Shown: positions 38,613-53,355, counted from the stretch's first letter. The stretch is DNA of 64,000 nucleotides from Lates calcarifer (GCF_001640805.2 NC_066850.1:6434556-6498555); one strand, 5' to 3'. Numbers and translations are program-made. The notes: generated from the letters alone by a model not told the origin.

Positions 38613-41600
38613 CGTATGTTCATTTTGCTGGTGGGTTTGTAAAAGTAGCAGCCACTAGCAGTTGTTTTCATTCTTATACAATAATTAAAACTATTACTTT
38701 TGGGTGCAGCTACACTGCTTCTCTGGGAAATGACAAACACATCACTGAATTCTATTATTATAGAGCACAACAAAAAAAAAAAAATTAAAATGTGTAATAA
38801 ATAACTGGGCAGCCTTTTCGTTTACACACACACAGACACACACTAAAACACACACTAACCTGTGAACAAACAAACAAACAGACAAACCTTAAATGACAAT
38901 AGAGTAATCAGGTCTAACACACCTATCGGGCTAAGCTAACCCCTGCTGATACACAAAACAGATGGCACACTCATCTCTCTCAGGAAGGCAGCAATAGAGA
39001 AGAAAAAAGGAGGACAGGGAGGATAGAGGGAGGAGGCGGGTTGTCCTTGGTGTTTACATCAAGACGTGGATTAGCAGCATGGATTACTGTCACCAGATAC
39101 CCTGTCTAGATCGGGGTTAGGAGGTCTAATCCACCACAGAGCTGTTGATATTACAAAGAAAGCCTTAGGATTGCACTGTCAACTGGGTATATATCATATG
39201 AATGACAGAAAACTGACTGAGAGGCTCAGACATTTTGTACTACAGATGTAGCAATCAAACCAGTGTTTACAAGCATCAACACACTGCAAATAATATTTTA
39301 TTTTTAATTATGAAAGCAAATAATGAGTTTTAAAACCCAACACCTAGTAAGGGAAATTAGTTTATACCAGACAGATTATGCAGTTCATGGCAGCTGACTA
39401 TGTTGAGGAGGTGAACAATGACTTGACGCCATAACTTGAAGCATTTTCTTTGGTCTAACCAGAGCTTGGTTAATGGAGCACTACTAAATTACAGGCAAAC
39501 AATGGCTTTCAAAAGCAAGCAACGCATTCACCAAACAGAATGATAATATTAACAAGTCTGAAAAGCCCAGGTTACTTTAAATGACAATGTTTATGATGAT
39601 ACCTTGCCAACATTTTGAATTTGTCCTACAACAGTCTGGCATGGCAATAGCAGTATGGTTAAGATGTGGTGGGTATCAAGGTCAAAGTGCTTTTGACTTG
39701 GCCGGGTGCCTCACCAACTGCCATGGTCTGTAGGTGGCCTGTGAGAAAAGAGAAAAAGAACTGGCCATTGACTTTATGTGTATCAGAACTAACATGCTTG
39801 TCCACACAACAACAGTGGGAGTTACCAGCAGAAAAGGGGCAAAATTCAGAAAAAGTATGTGTCCTAAAAAAATACTGTAAGAAAGAACCATAGCCAAGCA
39901 TAGTGAATCTCTGATCCAGTATAAGTATGTCAAACATAAACCCAATTTCTGTGTCACATATTTTCTCACTTTCTTGCTAGCTTGCTGTCCATCTTTCTGT
40001 CTCTCCTTTTCACTCTCCTGGAGTGAGTCGGAACATTTCAAAGAAGGGGTCTAGGCAATGATCCAACTGGACAACCCCTCTGGATTTTAGAGAAATAGCT
40101 GACATCTGCCCATCCCCTCTCCTCACTCAATCTCTTTCATTTTTTGCCACTCCTTCTCTTTTCCTCTTTCACATCTGAGATTTACTAATCCTCCTTAGTA
40201 GAATAGGGTTCAAACACACTCATTTTTCTAAACACACACTCAATGTCAGGCCCATCCAGAATATTTTCTGCACAGAAATAATAATCTCTGCATTGCGTCT
40301 CTGGTTACAATATCACTAGTGGTGTTACTACACTGCAATGTGAGTGGGGAGTCCTTCAGGGAGTAGGGCACTCAAAAAGTCCTTGGTTCCAAAGTAAGGT
40401 CATGCAAACACACACACACAGACAAACTCTATACACGCATTCTTGGCTCAGGCAGGGCCTTTGTGCAGTGAGTGCTGATGCAGGCTGAGATATGTGGAGT
40501 GTGTTATCATCAGTGAAGATCAAGGGGCTCTAATGTCATTAGGAGGACTGTTGAAGAGCCCACTGGTCTTCCATCAGCGCTTCACTCTGATTGGGTTAGA
40601 CTCTGGCTAACTTCTTGAATGGGATGGGCTTCTGAGTTTGACACAGACCATATAGCAGTGACTGGAGAGGGCCATTTACTGGGTGAACTTAATGAAGCTC
40701 TGGATTCAATTAGGACAACTGAGTCCTGACCAAGACACACAAGCAACTCATCAGTGAGCATTGGAGACTGTAATATGACAAACGATGGTACTAAAATGAT
40801 TATGATTTAAGAGTTTCAACCACATGTATTAATCAGCAGTGTAAGATATAAAATAACAAACCAATGCATAGTTTAAAAGAAAAGTATAAATAGAGGTTAA
40901 GCGGATGACCGCTGCTACACATCTAAGCAACACACAAGAAGCACACATGACATATTTTGTGTTAAAGAAGATATCCTCTCAATCATTCTGCCCCCTTAGT
41001 TATAGCCGTGTTGAGTCATATAAGTTTGTTTGGAATCAAAAGGCATAGATATTTTGCTGTAATTATTCTAAATGCTGCCAAGAATCCTTCGTAAACGGTG
41101 TTGCTAGGCACTGTTTGACAGCTGCTTTCAGAGAACAAATTCAAAGCCTCTAGCTCCTTCTCTTTTTCCATTCCACTCTCTCTCTCCCAATTCCCTTATT
41201 CCCCACGCTAACGGGCAGACAGGAATGCAGGGCCGTGTAGACAAATCAGCTCTCGCTTCCATCGGCTGCCGACTGGCACCATCTTAAGTCCCAACACGTC
41301 TCCTCTCTCTCCATCCATCCATCCATCCACTCTTCCTTCCCTGTACCTCTTCTCCTTCCAGCTCTCCCTTAGCTCCTCTGTTCTTTCATGAGAGTGAAAT
41401 TTCGCCCCCACCCCCCACCACCCCTTTATCTTTCTTTTGCCTCCCTCGCCCTTTCTTTTAGTCACATCTCTGGTTTCCAGTATCCCTTTTTCCTCTCGAC
41501 ACAGTAATTAATCATGAGTTGTAGTTTGCTTAAAGCTGGAATGACTTTGGATGTTTTCCTGCAGTATGAGAAACACTGAAACAAGACACGTCAGTGTAGT

Positions 41601-44053
41601 GTGCTCTCTGTGTGTATTCCTGTGTGTTTTGGTTAAAGAGACAGAAATGACTTTGCCGTCTGTCACCTTCAAGGCAGGATTTTGCTGTGGAGCTGCAAAA
41701 GAATCATAATTGAAGTGCTTGTGACTATCTGAATAAGAGCCCAACAGCTAAATCAGCATGGCCAATATTACCGGCCAATTGTAGCTTATCATAGGTACAT
41801 CAATATCAGCATATTCTGTATGCTGGCTGATAAGGACCATGAATTGCAGTACAGAAATGCCAAAGATATGTCTCAGGTACTTCAGAAATAATGTGGCTGT
41901 TACATAGTTTGTTCATCAGAGAATACAAACAAGTTGTTTTTTTTTTGTTTGTTTGTTTAAACTCCAGGCATCCAAAAACATGCCCATGGTGTGACCTCTG
42001 AGGGTTTAATCATCATGCAGACAGGCTTGCTCAGTTGTGCAAAGACTTGATTTCCAGCAAAGGTGACATCCTTAAAGCTTCTCTTTCACATTAGCTTTTC
42101 ACTCTTCCTCTCTCTTCCTGCCACTTTTCCCTGCCTCTCTCACTCAGCAATATCCCAGCATGCCAGTGCCACTGAAGCAGGTAATAAATCAGGAATTATA
42201 ACACTTCATTTTGCACACAGCACACTTTGGGCCTCCAATCATAATAAACAGCTTATGTAAGACTGTACAGTGGGGGTAACGTGGCTGGGGGGAGTGAGAT
42301 GGTGAAAGACTACTGAAAACATTGACCAAGAATGGGGAGATTTGATGGAAAAGGGAGTTTGTATGATCAATCTAGTCCTTCCTTGTAGCCTCCCTTCATT
42401 TCAGAGTCTAGAATCTTATTTCAGGTAATGATAAAACTGTAGCAGAATGGGAATCACAAATGCAGGTTGACAACAAGGCTTGTAAGATTTTCTACTACAC
42501 TGTTTGCAACATTTAATAGGTGAAAGGCTGAACTGCAACTTGAAAAAGAAAAGTTTGGTAATGGGACAATACATTTTACAATGACACACAATTAAAACGT
42601 GAGTTGAGGACAAAGGAAAGAAATGGGGCACCGTAAACCGTGGAGTGGGAGAAAGAAGAATCAATTATTTCACAGTTGACATTTTAACATGTCATAGCAA
42701 GAAAAGCACAGATTACTAATAACAATAAGATGACTTTGTGTCATTTAATTGTTCTAGTAAGTCACGCCAGCATGCAGGCCTGAACAATACCAGATATGTG
42801 GAACTGGAACACATAAATGCAATTCAGCCATTATCAATGTTATTAATTACACATGTTCTTTTCCTGTCATGACAGGCCAAAATGTCTGCAGTGAAAGAGT
42901 CCTACAGAAACACAAACGCACACATACACCCTTAGGGCAAGGGTGTACAAAATTTGGATAGCTGTGATCCAGGTTGAGACAAGCCCAGAGACTACTGATG
43001 CCCACAGGGAAAGCACATGTAAATTGTAACCACAACATTTGAACCCCTTCAGTGCTAAACCACTGGCATCGTGGATATAGAAATATGAAAAACAAATGTG
43101 TACGGACAGTATTTAAATGTGGCCACACAGACAGAACAAAGGAGCCCACACATCTGTCAGATATCCACAACATCACTGTCACAGTCTACCACAACAGATA
43201 TTTCTGTTGTCTAACTACTCAAAATTTACTTTCACAATATTTCAGGACAACTGTAGTCACAATGCCATTGACCTGACATCTGTACAAACTAATTCCACTC
43301 AGTTTTTCCTGATTAATTCTCACTTGTCAATAACATCCAGTAAAACTGTGTCATCCGCTCTTCTCATAAACCTGTCAGAATGGTGTTTATTTCCTGGTTA
43401 CAGGTTGTGTGGCGCCAGGAATGAAAAAACTCAACATTATCGCTACATGCCAAAATAACTGCTTCTGAACTCACTCTAAATCAGGTTTTCTGGCTGAGTC
43501 AGTGTAAACAGGATCAGACTTGCCCCAGTTCAGACGTTTCGTCTTGACAAATGAAGCTAGTGATCACTGAGCACTGACCACACAGTCAGTTTCACAGATT
43601 TTTTTATTCATTCTTCATATCTATCCATATTTGTCTGTTTCTCCCTCTAAATCCCTTTTCCAGTGACCTGTCTATATCCTCTGCTTTCACCGTCCTCCTC
43701 TTTTGCTGTTGCTTAACAGAGCTAAAGCAGACTTGACCTCTGGGATGAACTTCTTAGACATGAAAGCTAGATCATTTAGAAGGATTTGTGGTGATTATAA
43801 TAAAACATTAAACTGCTGCTTTGTCTCTGATCCCTCACTCTGTTTCTACATTGGGCTTCTTTTTTCTTTTTCTTTTTTGTGAGGTACACACCAAGTGCTC
43901 AGTGTGAGAGATGTTTACGTTTGTTGATGTGTGTGACCAAATGTGTGTGGTAATGTATGTGCATGTGGACTGTGCTGAACTTGGCACAAAGGACAAGGAA
44001 TAAACTATTGGACAAAAACAGCCATGTTAATCCATCCTATTTTATCCCATTCC

Positions 44054-44056
<3 letters not shown>

Positions 44057-44093
<37 letters not shown>
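44057..44093. repeat. (AC)18 microsatellite
   Basis: Pure AC run in plxna4 intron 1. Confidence 0.97.
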
Positions 44094-44097
<4 letters not shown>

Positions 44098-44390
44098 AAG
44101 AGTACCATGCACATCTGTGAGCCTCATCAGTGCAGTGGTTGATTTGGTTTGCTCAAAGTGCATGGATTACAGCTTTCCCTTATAATCCATGGTGGTGATG
44201 AAGAAGAGTCTTAAAGATCTCAGCTCCTGGTTTACTATGCACAGCTGGAATGAGGTCAGCTGACTGGCCTGTAGTGGCCTTTTAAATTTTTATTTCCTTT
44301 GTTTCTGTATATCCCATTTAACTGCAAACTAAACTAGTCTCTACATATCTACTGAACCAAAAAAAAACACTATCATAATTTAACAATTAT

Positions 44391-44419
44391 AGTTTCTCCC
44401 TTGTATTCAGGGAGAAACT
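44391..44419. repeat. 11-bp perfect hairpin, 7-nt loop
   Basis: AGTTTCTCCCT (44391-44401), loop TGTATTC, AGGGAGAAACT (44409-44419). Flanks are AT-rich and do not extend the stem. Confidence 0.85.
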
Positions 44420-46507
44420 TTAATTTATTTACACTTGGTCTTCTAGATAACTGAGGAGAATGGATAAAATAACAAGGACATCCATTAGAAACAATGTCAT
44501 TCAGCGACAGTATAAACTGCAGCCACACAAATTACTACTGAGGTGAATCAACACATTACTTGACAGCATCAATGGAAAACTGAACACTACACTGGATTTT
44601 ACTGGTGTTCATGGTAGTGTGTTCAAACCCAATAGATGCAGCTACTAACAGTTCAGTCACAGTATCAGTCTGGCAGGGACATTAATGTACTGTCATATAC
44701 AACACAACCATATGCTATCTATATTTCTGACCGTCCTGCTGTTTAGTTTGCAGCTGCCTCAATTAAAATGAAAAATATGACCTCACTTTCAACTTCTCTT
44801 TATAAGAAAGTATACGTCATACTTTGTCTTCCTGTTCATATGCCCATCTAGTGTAAATTACCTGAGTAAAGGCTATGTGGGACCGATATAGAATATGGGA
44901 CATACTAGTGAAGACAGAATGTCTACACCTGCAGAGACTTGCAGCCCTGCAGTAATGGTCTCAGAAAACTGAAAAATGAGCAGTTTGACAGGATGTGTCA
45001 AAAGTGCCCTTCCAGGGCCTGAGATATTCCATTTTTAAACACATTCAGCAAATGGTGCTGTATTATAACTACTGCCTGAGAGAGCAAAGACTGAAAGAGA
45101 GGAAGAAGAAGAAACAGCTGGCATGATAAGCAGAAGTCAAGATGTGGATGTGTCATTTTCCTAAAAGGTCAAAGTAAGAGAGAGAAAGTCAAGAGTGAAT
45201 GATATAACAGTGCTGAAAGAGTAAAATAACAGTTAACTCCCCACAATAAGAAATGTTGGTGATTAAATAATGTTAGCACCAAAGCACTCTATTCTACACT
45301 GGAAACACAGATGTGTACATTACTGTACACACATATAAAAACACTTCTCCCGTTTAATGTCATTCCTCCACTGTCTAATGATGAAAGAGTGTATCTATCT
45401 CAACTACTACAACTAATGTTGGCATGATGCTATTATAGGTACTTGCCAGTATTGCAAATAATTGTCAATAATTACAGTACAGAGTGTCCTTTGGGCTCAT
45501 TATGAAAATGTTGACAGTGTTAATATTTAATTGATGAGTCAAATGATGCAACAGGGAAGACCTTCATGTTGCAGATGCATGTCAAACTCATGTTCATTGA
45601 GGTGAATTTTAACTAAATACCCAAGCCTTTCAAAGACATTCTACACAGTGAAAATGAAGGGCATGTTGCTAAGGGTAATGCACACACTGACACACTGCCT
45701 TTATGTGAACCTATATATTTCTCCTGCACCCCTTGCTGTGCTTGACTGCAAGGAGAAAGGTCAGAGCTCATGCTGCTAAATCAAAAAGTACACACTAGCA
45801 GGTCAATGGCGGTGATCTTGAACTGATAAAAGCATTTTAGCAGTACATGAATACAGAGGCATGATCTGAAAAAATGATGTAATGTTCAAAGAATTATCTC
45901 AAATCATCTATTGAAAAAGATATCCAAATGATGAATTAGTTACAATCCATAAGTGAATTTAAGACAAGGTCAAGTATTCCCTATTCTTGTACATTTGGTC
46001 AGCATTATACTTAGCACATATACTGTGTGATTTAGCAAAACTGCTGAATGTGTCCATGCATGCGTGCATGTGTGCATGCGTATGGAGTCTATTCAACCAT
46101 AAATCTGCACCACAAGCCAAATGTCAGCATCATACTTGGTCTGTGATGTCCTGGAGCACAAAGAGGCATCTGAAAGAAGGAGGGAAGAGAGGTCTACTGG
46201 GACATGGGCCATGATTAAATCATTCACAGGCTCATAAATCAACTCTCATCATTACGGAAGAAGCTACAGACTCATTCACATTTTCTATCACTTACATACA
46301 TACACACATAGATTATAAGATGCAGGTTGCATACAACCTCACAGACACAAAATCTCCACCAGAATCCATTTGGTATTGTACACTAATATAATACTGGCCA
46401 CTACAGAGACATTTCAACCGCTGCAGTGTACAAACAATAGAAACTTGAGTAGTATTGCAAAACAGCTTTTCTCTACTGCCATTGGCTGTTGGATTGTGTG
46501 GGTGGAC

Positions 46508-46543
46508 CAGCCCAGGTTTAAACCTGGGCCAGCCCAGGTTTAA
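46508..46543. repeat. 18-bp palindrome plus tandem copy
   Basis: CCCAGGTTTAAACCTGGG (46511-46528) is a perfect palindrome. Its left part, CCAGCCCAGGTTTAA, occurs at 46508-46522 and again at 46529-46543, a 21-bp-period repeat. Function unknown. Confidence 0.9.
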
Positions 46544-47029
46544 GACAAAACAGAGCTGCCAGCAGGTTTAAAATGCTTTGCCCACATTAAGAGTATTGCT
46601 ACAGAACAAAAAGGTTGTCAATTCTTGTCAGTTTTTGGTTTGTACTTTGTTTATGCACCTTTTTCATCCAAAAATCACTAACCATAGACTAGGATAGTCT
46701 TTTACACAGCTGAAAAGGTTGAGCAGAGGCGGAGTTTGTCTTCAGAGATATTTCAGCAGCCAGTGTAAATTAGGTTATGTCTACACATGGCCATTGGTCC
46801 TGGAGATCCCCCTGGCTGATCATTTGACTGTAAACATTGCTATCACTGAGGATGCATGGCTGCTTTAACAATAGTTAACTTTTCAAAACAAAGGTAGAGT
46901 CTAAGGAAATGTGACCAGAACAAATGTGGGTACTTCAGCAGAGCTCCTTCATTCACACAGGCAGAAATACTCCAGCAAAGAGAGATGGCAGGTGCTCTGG
47001 GTGTATACTAATAAGCACATTAAGTGTGT

Positions 47030-47155
47030 CTGAGAATATTCTATTGTAAGGGTGATGACTTTATAGAGGCTCATTATTGAAAGCCTCCTTAAATATACTT
47101 GATTGGAAATTTAATTTGCTTAAAAATAATCATGCATCTGAGAGGTTAACATCAA
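47030..47155. promoter_or_regulatory. possible conserved non-coding element in plxna4 intron 1
   Basis: Low-repeat stretch with GAATATTC, TGATTGGAAATTTAATTTGC and AATAATCATGCATC cores. Composition suggests selection rather than simple drift, but nothing in the sequence proves it. Confidence 0.2.
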
Positions 47156-47797
47156 GTAGCACACTCTGAATTTACATAGAAGCATCCTTGAATATCAGCT
47201 GTAAATATGTGTGAGCTATTTCACAAACTCAGAGGTGGTTAAACTGAGTTCATGCAGGTTTACACTCCATTACATGCCTTTTCACAGCCCCTCCCTGCCT
47301 CCCCTCAAACTCTCCCTCTTCGTTTAACTCAAAGCCTCAAAGCCTGTGGCATAAACACATCAGACAAGCTTTCTAGTCAGCCATCGTTCACAGTGGCAAG
47401 TGAGAGGATGCAAATTGTTATCCAGCGTTTTACCCAAGTTCCTTCCTCTCCTCCTCCCCTGCTTTCGTCTCTCCATAGTCGGTCATGGCCGTTTTTATAC
47501 TTTGATTTTCTGCAAGCTTTACCTCATCGCATTGCTTTTCCCAGGGACATGAGGAAAAACCTCTTACACACACTGACTTACACATGGACAGACACACACA
47601 CAGACACACACACCACATAACTATCTGTTTGCCAGATTTGCCGGTGGGCCCAGAACAACCCAATCAAAGCTCAGCTGGAAGGACTGCCGTGACAATGCAG
47701 AACGGATGGACACAAAGAAAGGGGAGTGTGGAGGGAGGGATGAAAACCTCTCTCAGAACTTGTGCTTTCTCCACAGTTACATTTGTAGACTCAGTTG

Positions 47798-47815
47798 AGA
47801 GAGAGAGAGAGAGAG
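47798..47815. repeat. (GA)9 tract
   Basis: Short pure GA run. Confidence 0.9.
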
Positions 47816-49386
47816 GATGGCCTTTTTGTGAGCCAACAGAGGAAAAAGTTAGAGAGAGGATACTTGATGCAGTACAACAAAGTGGCTCACCTTTCCTCTT
47901 CTAGTCTGTCATCTGGGGATTGGAGTAATGCTGATGTCTCCAACAACTCCTACTGCTCTGTGTGGAGGTGGCAAAAGAAGGAGATGTGTGTTCAGTACTG
48001 AAAGGCTTAGTTATAACAGCCAGTGTTTGTCCATATAGATACTAATGGGTGTCTAGTAGCTGCAAAATCATTAGAGAGACTATTTTCACTTTTTTCCAAA
48101 CTTTATGGTTACACGATTAATCAGTAGTAATCTGGGGTACTCCAGTCAAAAATTTGAAACTGGGTAGAAAAAACTGTTGCTGCTGCTTAGGGTAGTATGT
48201 ATCACAAAATAAGCACCCAACTAAAACACTCAATCAGGTAGTGTTTTCTAATAAATAGGACTTTCGGTGTGGTAGAGCATCTCAAAATCCAGTCATTCAA
48301 ACCCATACCAACAGTCATCAGTGTTGAGAATGTCAACAAGCATCAGTGCTCCTCTTCCCACAGCAGATAAAAGTTAATCGTGAATCTTCTGAGCCCAGTT
48401 ATTGTCATATGAAAGGTTGAATGTCGATCACAGTATCAACCCATCACGTCTCTTTAGTGCCTCCTGCTATTTTTTCGAGGGAAGCACAGCAGTGAGGACA
48501 ATTTCTGTGGAGGGGCTGTCAGTTGACAAATCATGTTGCCATAGGAACACAGTTAGTTGCGTGGGTGGCAGGTAAGGATGGTGTGTGTCACTGTAGTGGA
48601 AATATTTAATAGGTCTTCCCTGTGCTGAGCCAAACAGGAATGCGGTAAGCAGTGCAGTTTAGATGATTCTCAATCCCAACAATTGTCACAACAGTGGAAG
48701 GAGTGAGAAGGGATGACACAAGTCAAACATGTGTCAGAGTTGAGGGATGATATCATGTGTGAGTAAACACACACTTAAAACTTTGACACTCTGATGCAAT
48801 CACCCCTTTCCTGGAAAGTTTAATTTCAGCAATCAAAAATCAATACCCATCAGTGATGAAAGTCAGAGACAAGACCAGAATAACAAATGAAACACACTTT
48901 ATTCCAGGAGAGCAACAAACTTCTCCCTAGCACTTGGCAGGAGTTGGGCCCTGGCTAAGAGTCAGTCACTGCATTCGCACAGACACAAGCCATTCCAAAT
49001 CCCATCAACAGAAGAAAAAAAAATACTCAAGAAAGGCGAAATCCCAAACTCAAAAGGGAGTAGCACACAGAGAGAAGAATAACACAAAAATCCTGTGTAA
49101 GTCTTGTTAAATCTCTCTGTAACATCCCCGACATTATGCTGCTAGGCTACGATATATCCTGAGGGGAGGGGGCAGACAGGAGAAGGTGGGATGATGTAGG
49201 CAGGGTATTATAGTAAAACAGGTCTCCTCCACCAATCCCACTGCCTTCTGGCTATAGCGCAGTAGGGGTCCTCCCTGAGCCCACTGTTTCACAATTACTG
49301 TGGTAACACTGCATACTGATGCCCCCTGACACCACTGACACTCGGGGCAGACAGGAAGTGAGAGAGAGAGGAGACAAGAAGGAGTG

Positions 49387-49390
<4 letters not shown>

Positions 49391-49424
<34 letters not shown>

Positions 49425-49427
49425 TGT

Positions 49428-49463
<36 letters not shown>
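49391..49463. repeat. compound (AG)16(TG)n microsatellite
   Basis: Sixteen AG units pass directly into TGTGTGG and a long GT run, giving two adjoining alternating tracts. Confidence 0.98.
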
Positions 49464-49466
<3 letters not shown>

Positions 49467-50397
49467 AGACTGGTGAGACATATCATTAACTTTAAATCCT
49501 CTGGTGAGCCAAACAGAGGACCCCTCCTGCTAGGACACAATGTTATTCTATACAAATATAGTAATCAAATATAGTAATTACATTCTCTATGTACTTTACT
49601 GGCAGCACTGTTCAGTACAGGCATTCCTACAGGGGTCTGAAAACACTTGCCAATCATTGAGGCACTACACTTAGTAACTAATAAACCAACTATTTTAAAT
49701 AACAGTAATAATATAGTCATTTTGTAAGGCATTTTTTTGTACTGGTCAGTCTTCTTTCACAGTTTATATACATCTACCAAAATCTTTTCAAAGTGATACT
49801 AGTATCTTTTTGTTATTATTTCAAAAGAGAGGTTGTGCAGTGAGCGCTCTTAACCCAAAAGAAGTCACTGACCTCTTTTAGCACCTTGCACCATAAGCAC
49901 TGATCCTCTTTTCAAGTTGAAACCAGTTCAACTTCTCTGAAAAACAGTTTTCATCAATGGGAGTCCAGAGCTACTACAACAAATGCAGTTAAAGCAGGAC
50001 TGGGGCCAGAGTGGACTGTCAAGAGCATACATAATACTGTCAACAAATTGTATTAATTAACATGTTAAAAGCACTACCAACCCTAATGTTCAAGAAGTTG
50101 ACATGCGGGCTCACAGTCATAATAATTTTGATGTACAACACATTAGAACTGCATTCTTGAGCAACACATTATCAAAGTGTGGTTTGTTCCTGCAGCCTCA
50201 CTTAAAGAAACACTTGCTGTTGAAAAACGTGATGAGAAAAACAGCCCAAATGTTAGAAGTGTCTGCCTGAACACAGTCCCTCTGGGAAGAATTACAAGCC
50301 ATGAAAAAAAGAGTTCATATGTTGGTTGTAGGTTACATGATAAACATTGAGAGCTCTGAGGTATTGTGTGATATGGATTAATAAAAAGTGTGTGCAC

Positions 50398-50425
50398 GCA
50401 TGCATGCTTACTTCAGCATGCATGC
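50398..50425. repeat. paired GCATGCATGC palindromes
   Basis: GCATGCATGC at 50398-50407 and 50416-50425, separated by TTACTTCA. Each copy is self-complementary and the two can also pair with each other. Confidence 0.9.
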
Positions 50426-50525
50426 CCATGCTTCTTTGCGACAGGCAAGATGAAAACAGAATTAGGGGCCTAATCCTTGTGTGGACTTAAGGCATCAGTG
50501 CGGGAGCAAATGAGAGCGAGTGGAA

Positions 50526-50538
50526 GGGGGGGGGGGGG
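50526..50538. repeat. poly(G)13 run
   Basis: Thirteen consecutive G, flanked by AAGG and CTAAG. Could support a G-quadruplex-like structure or be a sequencing-error hot spot. Confidence 0.95.
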
Positions 50539-52042
50539 CTAAGACTGTCTGCAATTTTCTCATCATTTCATGCATCTGAAACAAAACTAATTTACTGCTT
50601 GTCATGCTCGGCTTGGCACACACAAACATAAGAGCCAATATGCCACAGCGTGTCATCTGCCGCTGCATCAAAGAGAGCTGTTTATATATCAGACTCACGG
50701 CTCCATATGAATCATAGAGACCTGGGAGAAACGCTTAACATCGTCTTATCAAAAGGAACAGTCTGGCAAACCCACTGATACATTGGTGCCTTTCCACATC
50801 TCCCTGATTCCTATCTAAAACAGCAATATCCCATGTCTTCTTCTCACTTTATATCCTCCCTCATAGGTCATTCCAATGTCACAACAGTCAGGATTTTTTT
50901 TTCCCAACCCCACACACAAACACACAGATAAAGTTATGTGCTTGGCAGCTTAGAGTCAGGCAGAAAGATATGGGAGGAGAGAGCTGGAGGCAGAAACGGT
51001 CAGAGAGAGAGAAGGATTGAGAAAAAAGATGAAAGGAAGCATGAGAGAAGGCTTGAGGGAGAAAATAAAAGTGGTGCAACTGTGATATAGTAGCATGTAC
51101 ATGTCCTGGGCCCCATTATAAAAGCATGTGACAGCTTAACAGGACTCCAACGACTGCCAACATGAAAAAGAAGTTCTGAAAAGTAAGATATAAGCACATA
51201 TAGGCACACATATAGGATAATATGTATCTTCTCTGTCGGCGTCACACATATGCTGAGTAAACTATTCAGAAGAGAACAAAGGTTCTCGTTAAATTGGATG
51301 CTGTGACGCGCATTGATTTCTCCCCACAGAATTCACAACGCCTATTGTTTGGAGATCCTCACTTCAGATCTCTGCTGTCCTTGATGACAGTGGAGCAAAC
51401 ATCAATATGCAGCTCTATGGTGCATTACCAAAGGGTTAATTACATACTTGTAAGCAATTATTCTCTTAATGTAGCATAGAATCCTCCCCCCAAATTGGAA
51501 TTTAGATGAAAACCATCAAGGCCTCAGTCAGTGATACCATCTTTCTAATGAAGTGTCAACTATAACATAATAGACTTTGAATCTTACATCGTACACCAAG
51601 TCTAAAGCCTAATCTGAGTCAAGTCCACATAGACAGGATAACAAAGAGAGGTTTTATGTGGCCAGGTCTGATGACTATAATTCAAAATTTAATTCTAAAG
51701 CACTCATCCTAAATAAAAAAAAACTTTTCACCACTTTCCAACCAAACCAACACACTCTACATTTAATTGTGACAGCTAAATAAGGAATAATGGACAGCAC
51801 CCCCGAACATTATACTTTCAACTTTATTTTATGCCTGCAGCCATTGTTAAAGAATCATGTGTCTAACTGTCCTAAAATATGGGCGACAGATTATAGTGGC
51901 AAGAACAGTTGGTGACATGGAAATACAATTTGCAATCTTCTCTGTGGTGTTTGGTGGCACAAGAGAAGAGGGGGGTCTAATTGGACACTAGCCTGTGGCT
52001 GGTAGTCCTGTCACAGCGCAGAGGGGTGTAAGTGTGAGTGTG

Positions 52043-52044
<2 letters not shown>

Positions 52045-52073
<29 letters not shown>
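52045..52073. repeat. (TG)n microsatellite
   Basis: TG run followed immediately by a GAGAGAG patch (52080-52090). Confidence 0.97.
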
Positions 52074-52076
<3 letters not shown>

Positions 52077-53303
52077 AGTGAGAGAGAGAGGGAGACATCA
52101 AGTGAGAAAGAGAGCAACAGAAAGAGAATGAGAACAAACAGAGAGCTCCATTCAGGTCCAACCCACAGACACATCATTCAGTCTGACATGACGATACGTC
52201 TCTGTGACCAGAGTATTCATATAGGGCCTCGCCAGGCCAGTCACAGATGCATCATTCACACCCACACACATAGACACACAAACACACTTCCGCCTGAGTC
52301 TTGCCTACACTGATACCAGGCATTTATATCACCACAGAGAATCTTTCTAAGGTTCCCCATTCATATTCATTCATGGTTTCCCCCTTGACATGAACACATT
52401 GCAGAGTCTTTCTATGGAGCTTACTCTTGTAAGTGCCCCCAAAATGTAATGAATGTTTTAACTGCCAAGGTTGGAGTAAGAGTTTATCCATTAGCAAGCC
52501 ATAATATTGACAAGGCCATGCTCTCTGGGTCCAAACTCCAGCCTTGTAGCCGTAACATTGGCCAACAGACAGGGAGTAGTATGTCAATGTGAGGTGCTTA
52601 CAGGCCGATAAAGGCTGCTGTTCCAACTCCTATAGGCAGGCTTTGATGGACAGCACACAGGGAGAGAGGGAGGAAGGGAGGGAGGGAGAATGAGTGGTGC
52701 CAAGTGCTCTTACAGCCTTTAAGAGTTTAGTGCTGAGCTGGAATTTGGTGAAACGACAAGGAGGCAAGACACAGATGAGATAGGATTATCAAACTGCTCA
52801 AGGACTAAATGTTTTTCCCTTGAGACCTTGACAGCAGCAGAAGACACACACGTACACACAGTAAGAGGACAGGCACACAAATTTGAACATTCAGAAATGA
52901 GCTGACATACACATTAACACTGCAAAACAGGCACAAACACACAGGCATGCCTGCCAGCCACAGTCACACTGACACACACAAGCAGAGGAACGTCAGCCTG
53001 CAGTGGAGACACTTTGCCCTGTAGGCAAGCTACTTCCCTTTGCTTTACCGTCACAGGCAGTTAAACAGCAACTAATGGACCACACATCAACCAACAGCAT
53101 CTAATGTTTTTTGTTACGGTTGTTTTCAGCTGCCCATTAAAAACTCATCAGACTTTGGTGCCAATACAGATTCATAAAATCCAATAATGTAACAATATTT
53201 TTTGCTACCACCCCACAGCACATCTAAACATATGTAAATGCTATGAAATATCATCTATGGAATGATGACTATAATTTCAAAATTTTGAATTATGTGAAAG
53301 TAA

Positions 53304-53315
53304 ACACACACACAC

Positions 53316-53355
<40 letters not shown>
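53304..53355. repeat. compound (AC)n(TA)n(CA)n microsatellite
   Basis: Six AC units, then a roughly 30-base TA run, then five CA units. Confidence 0.97.

Noticed and set aside
39659..40041. Overlapping open frames of 75-119 codons
   Set aside because: No known motifs; frames overlap on both strands without codon-like structure.
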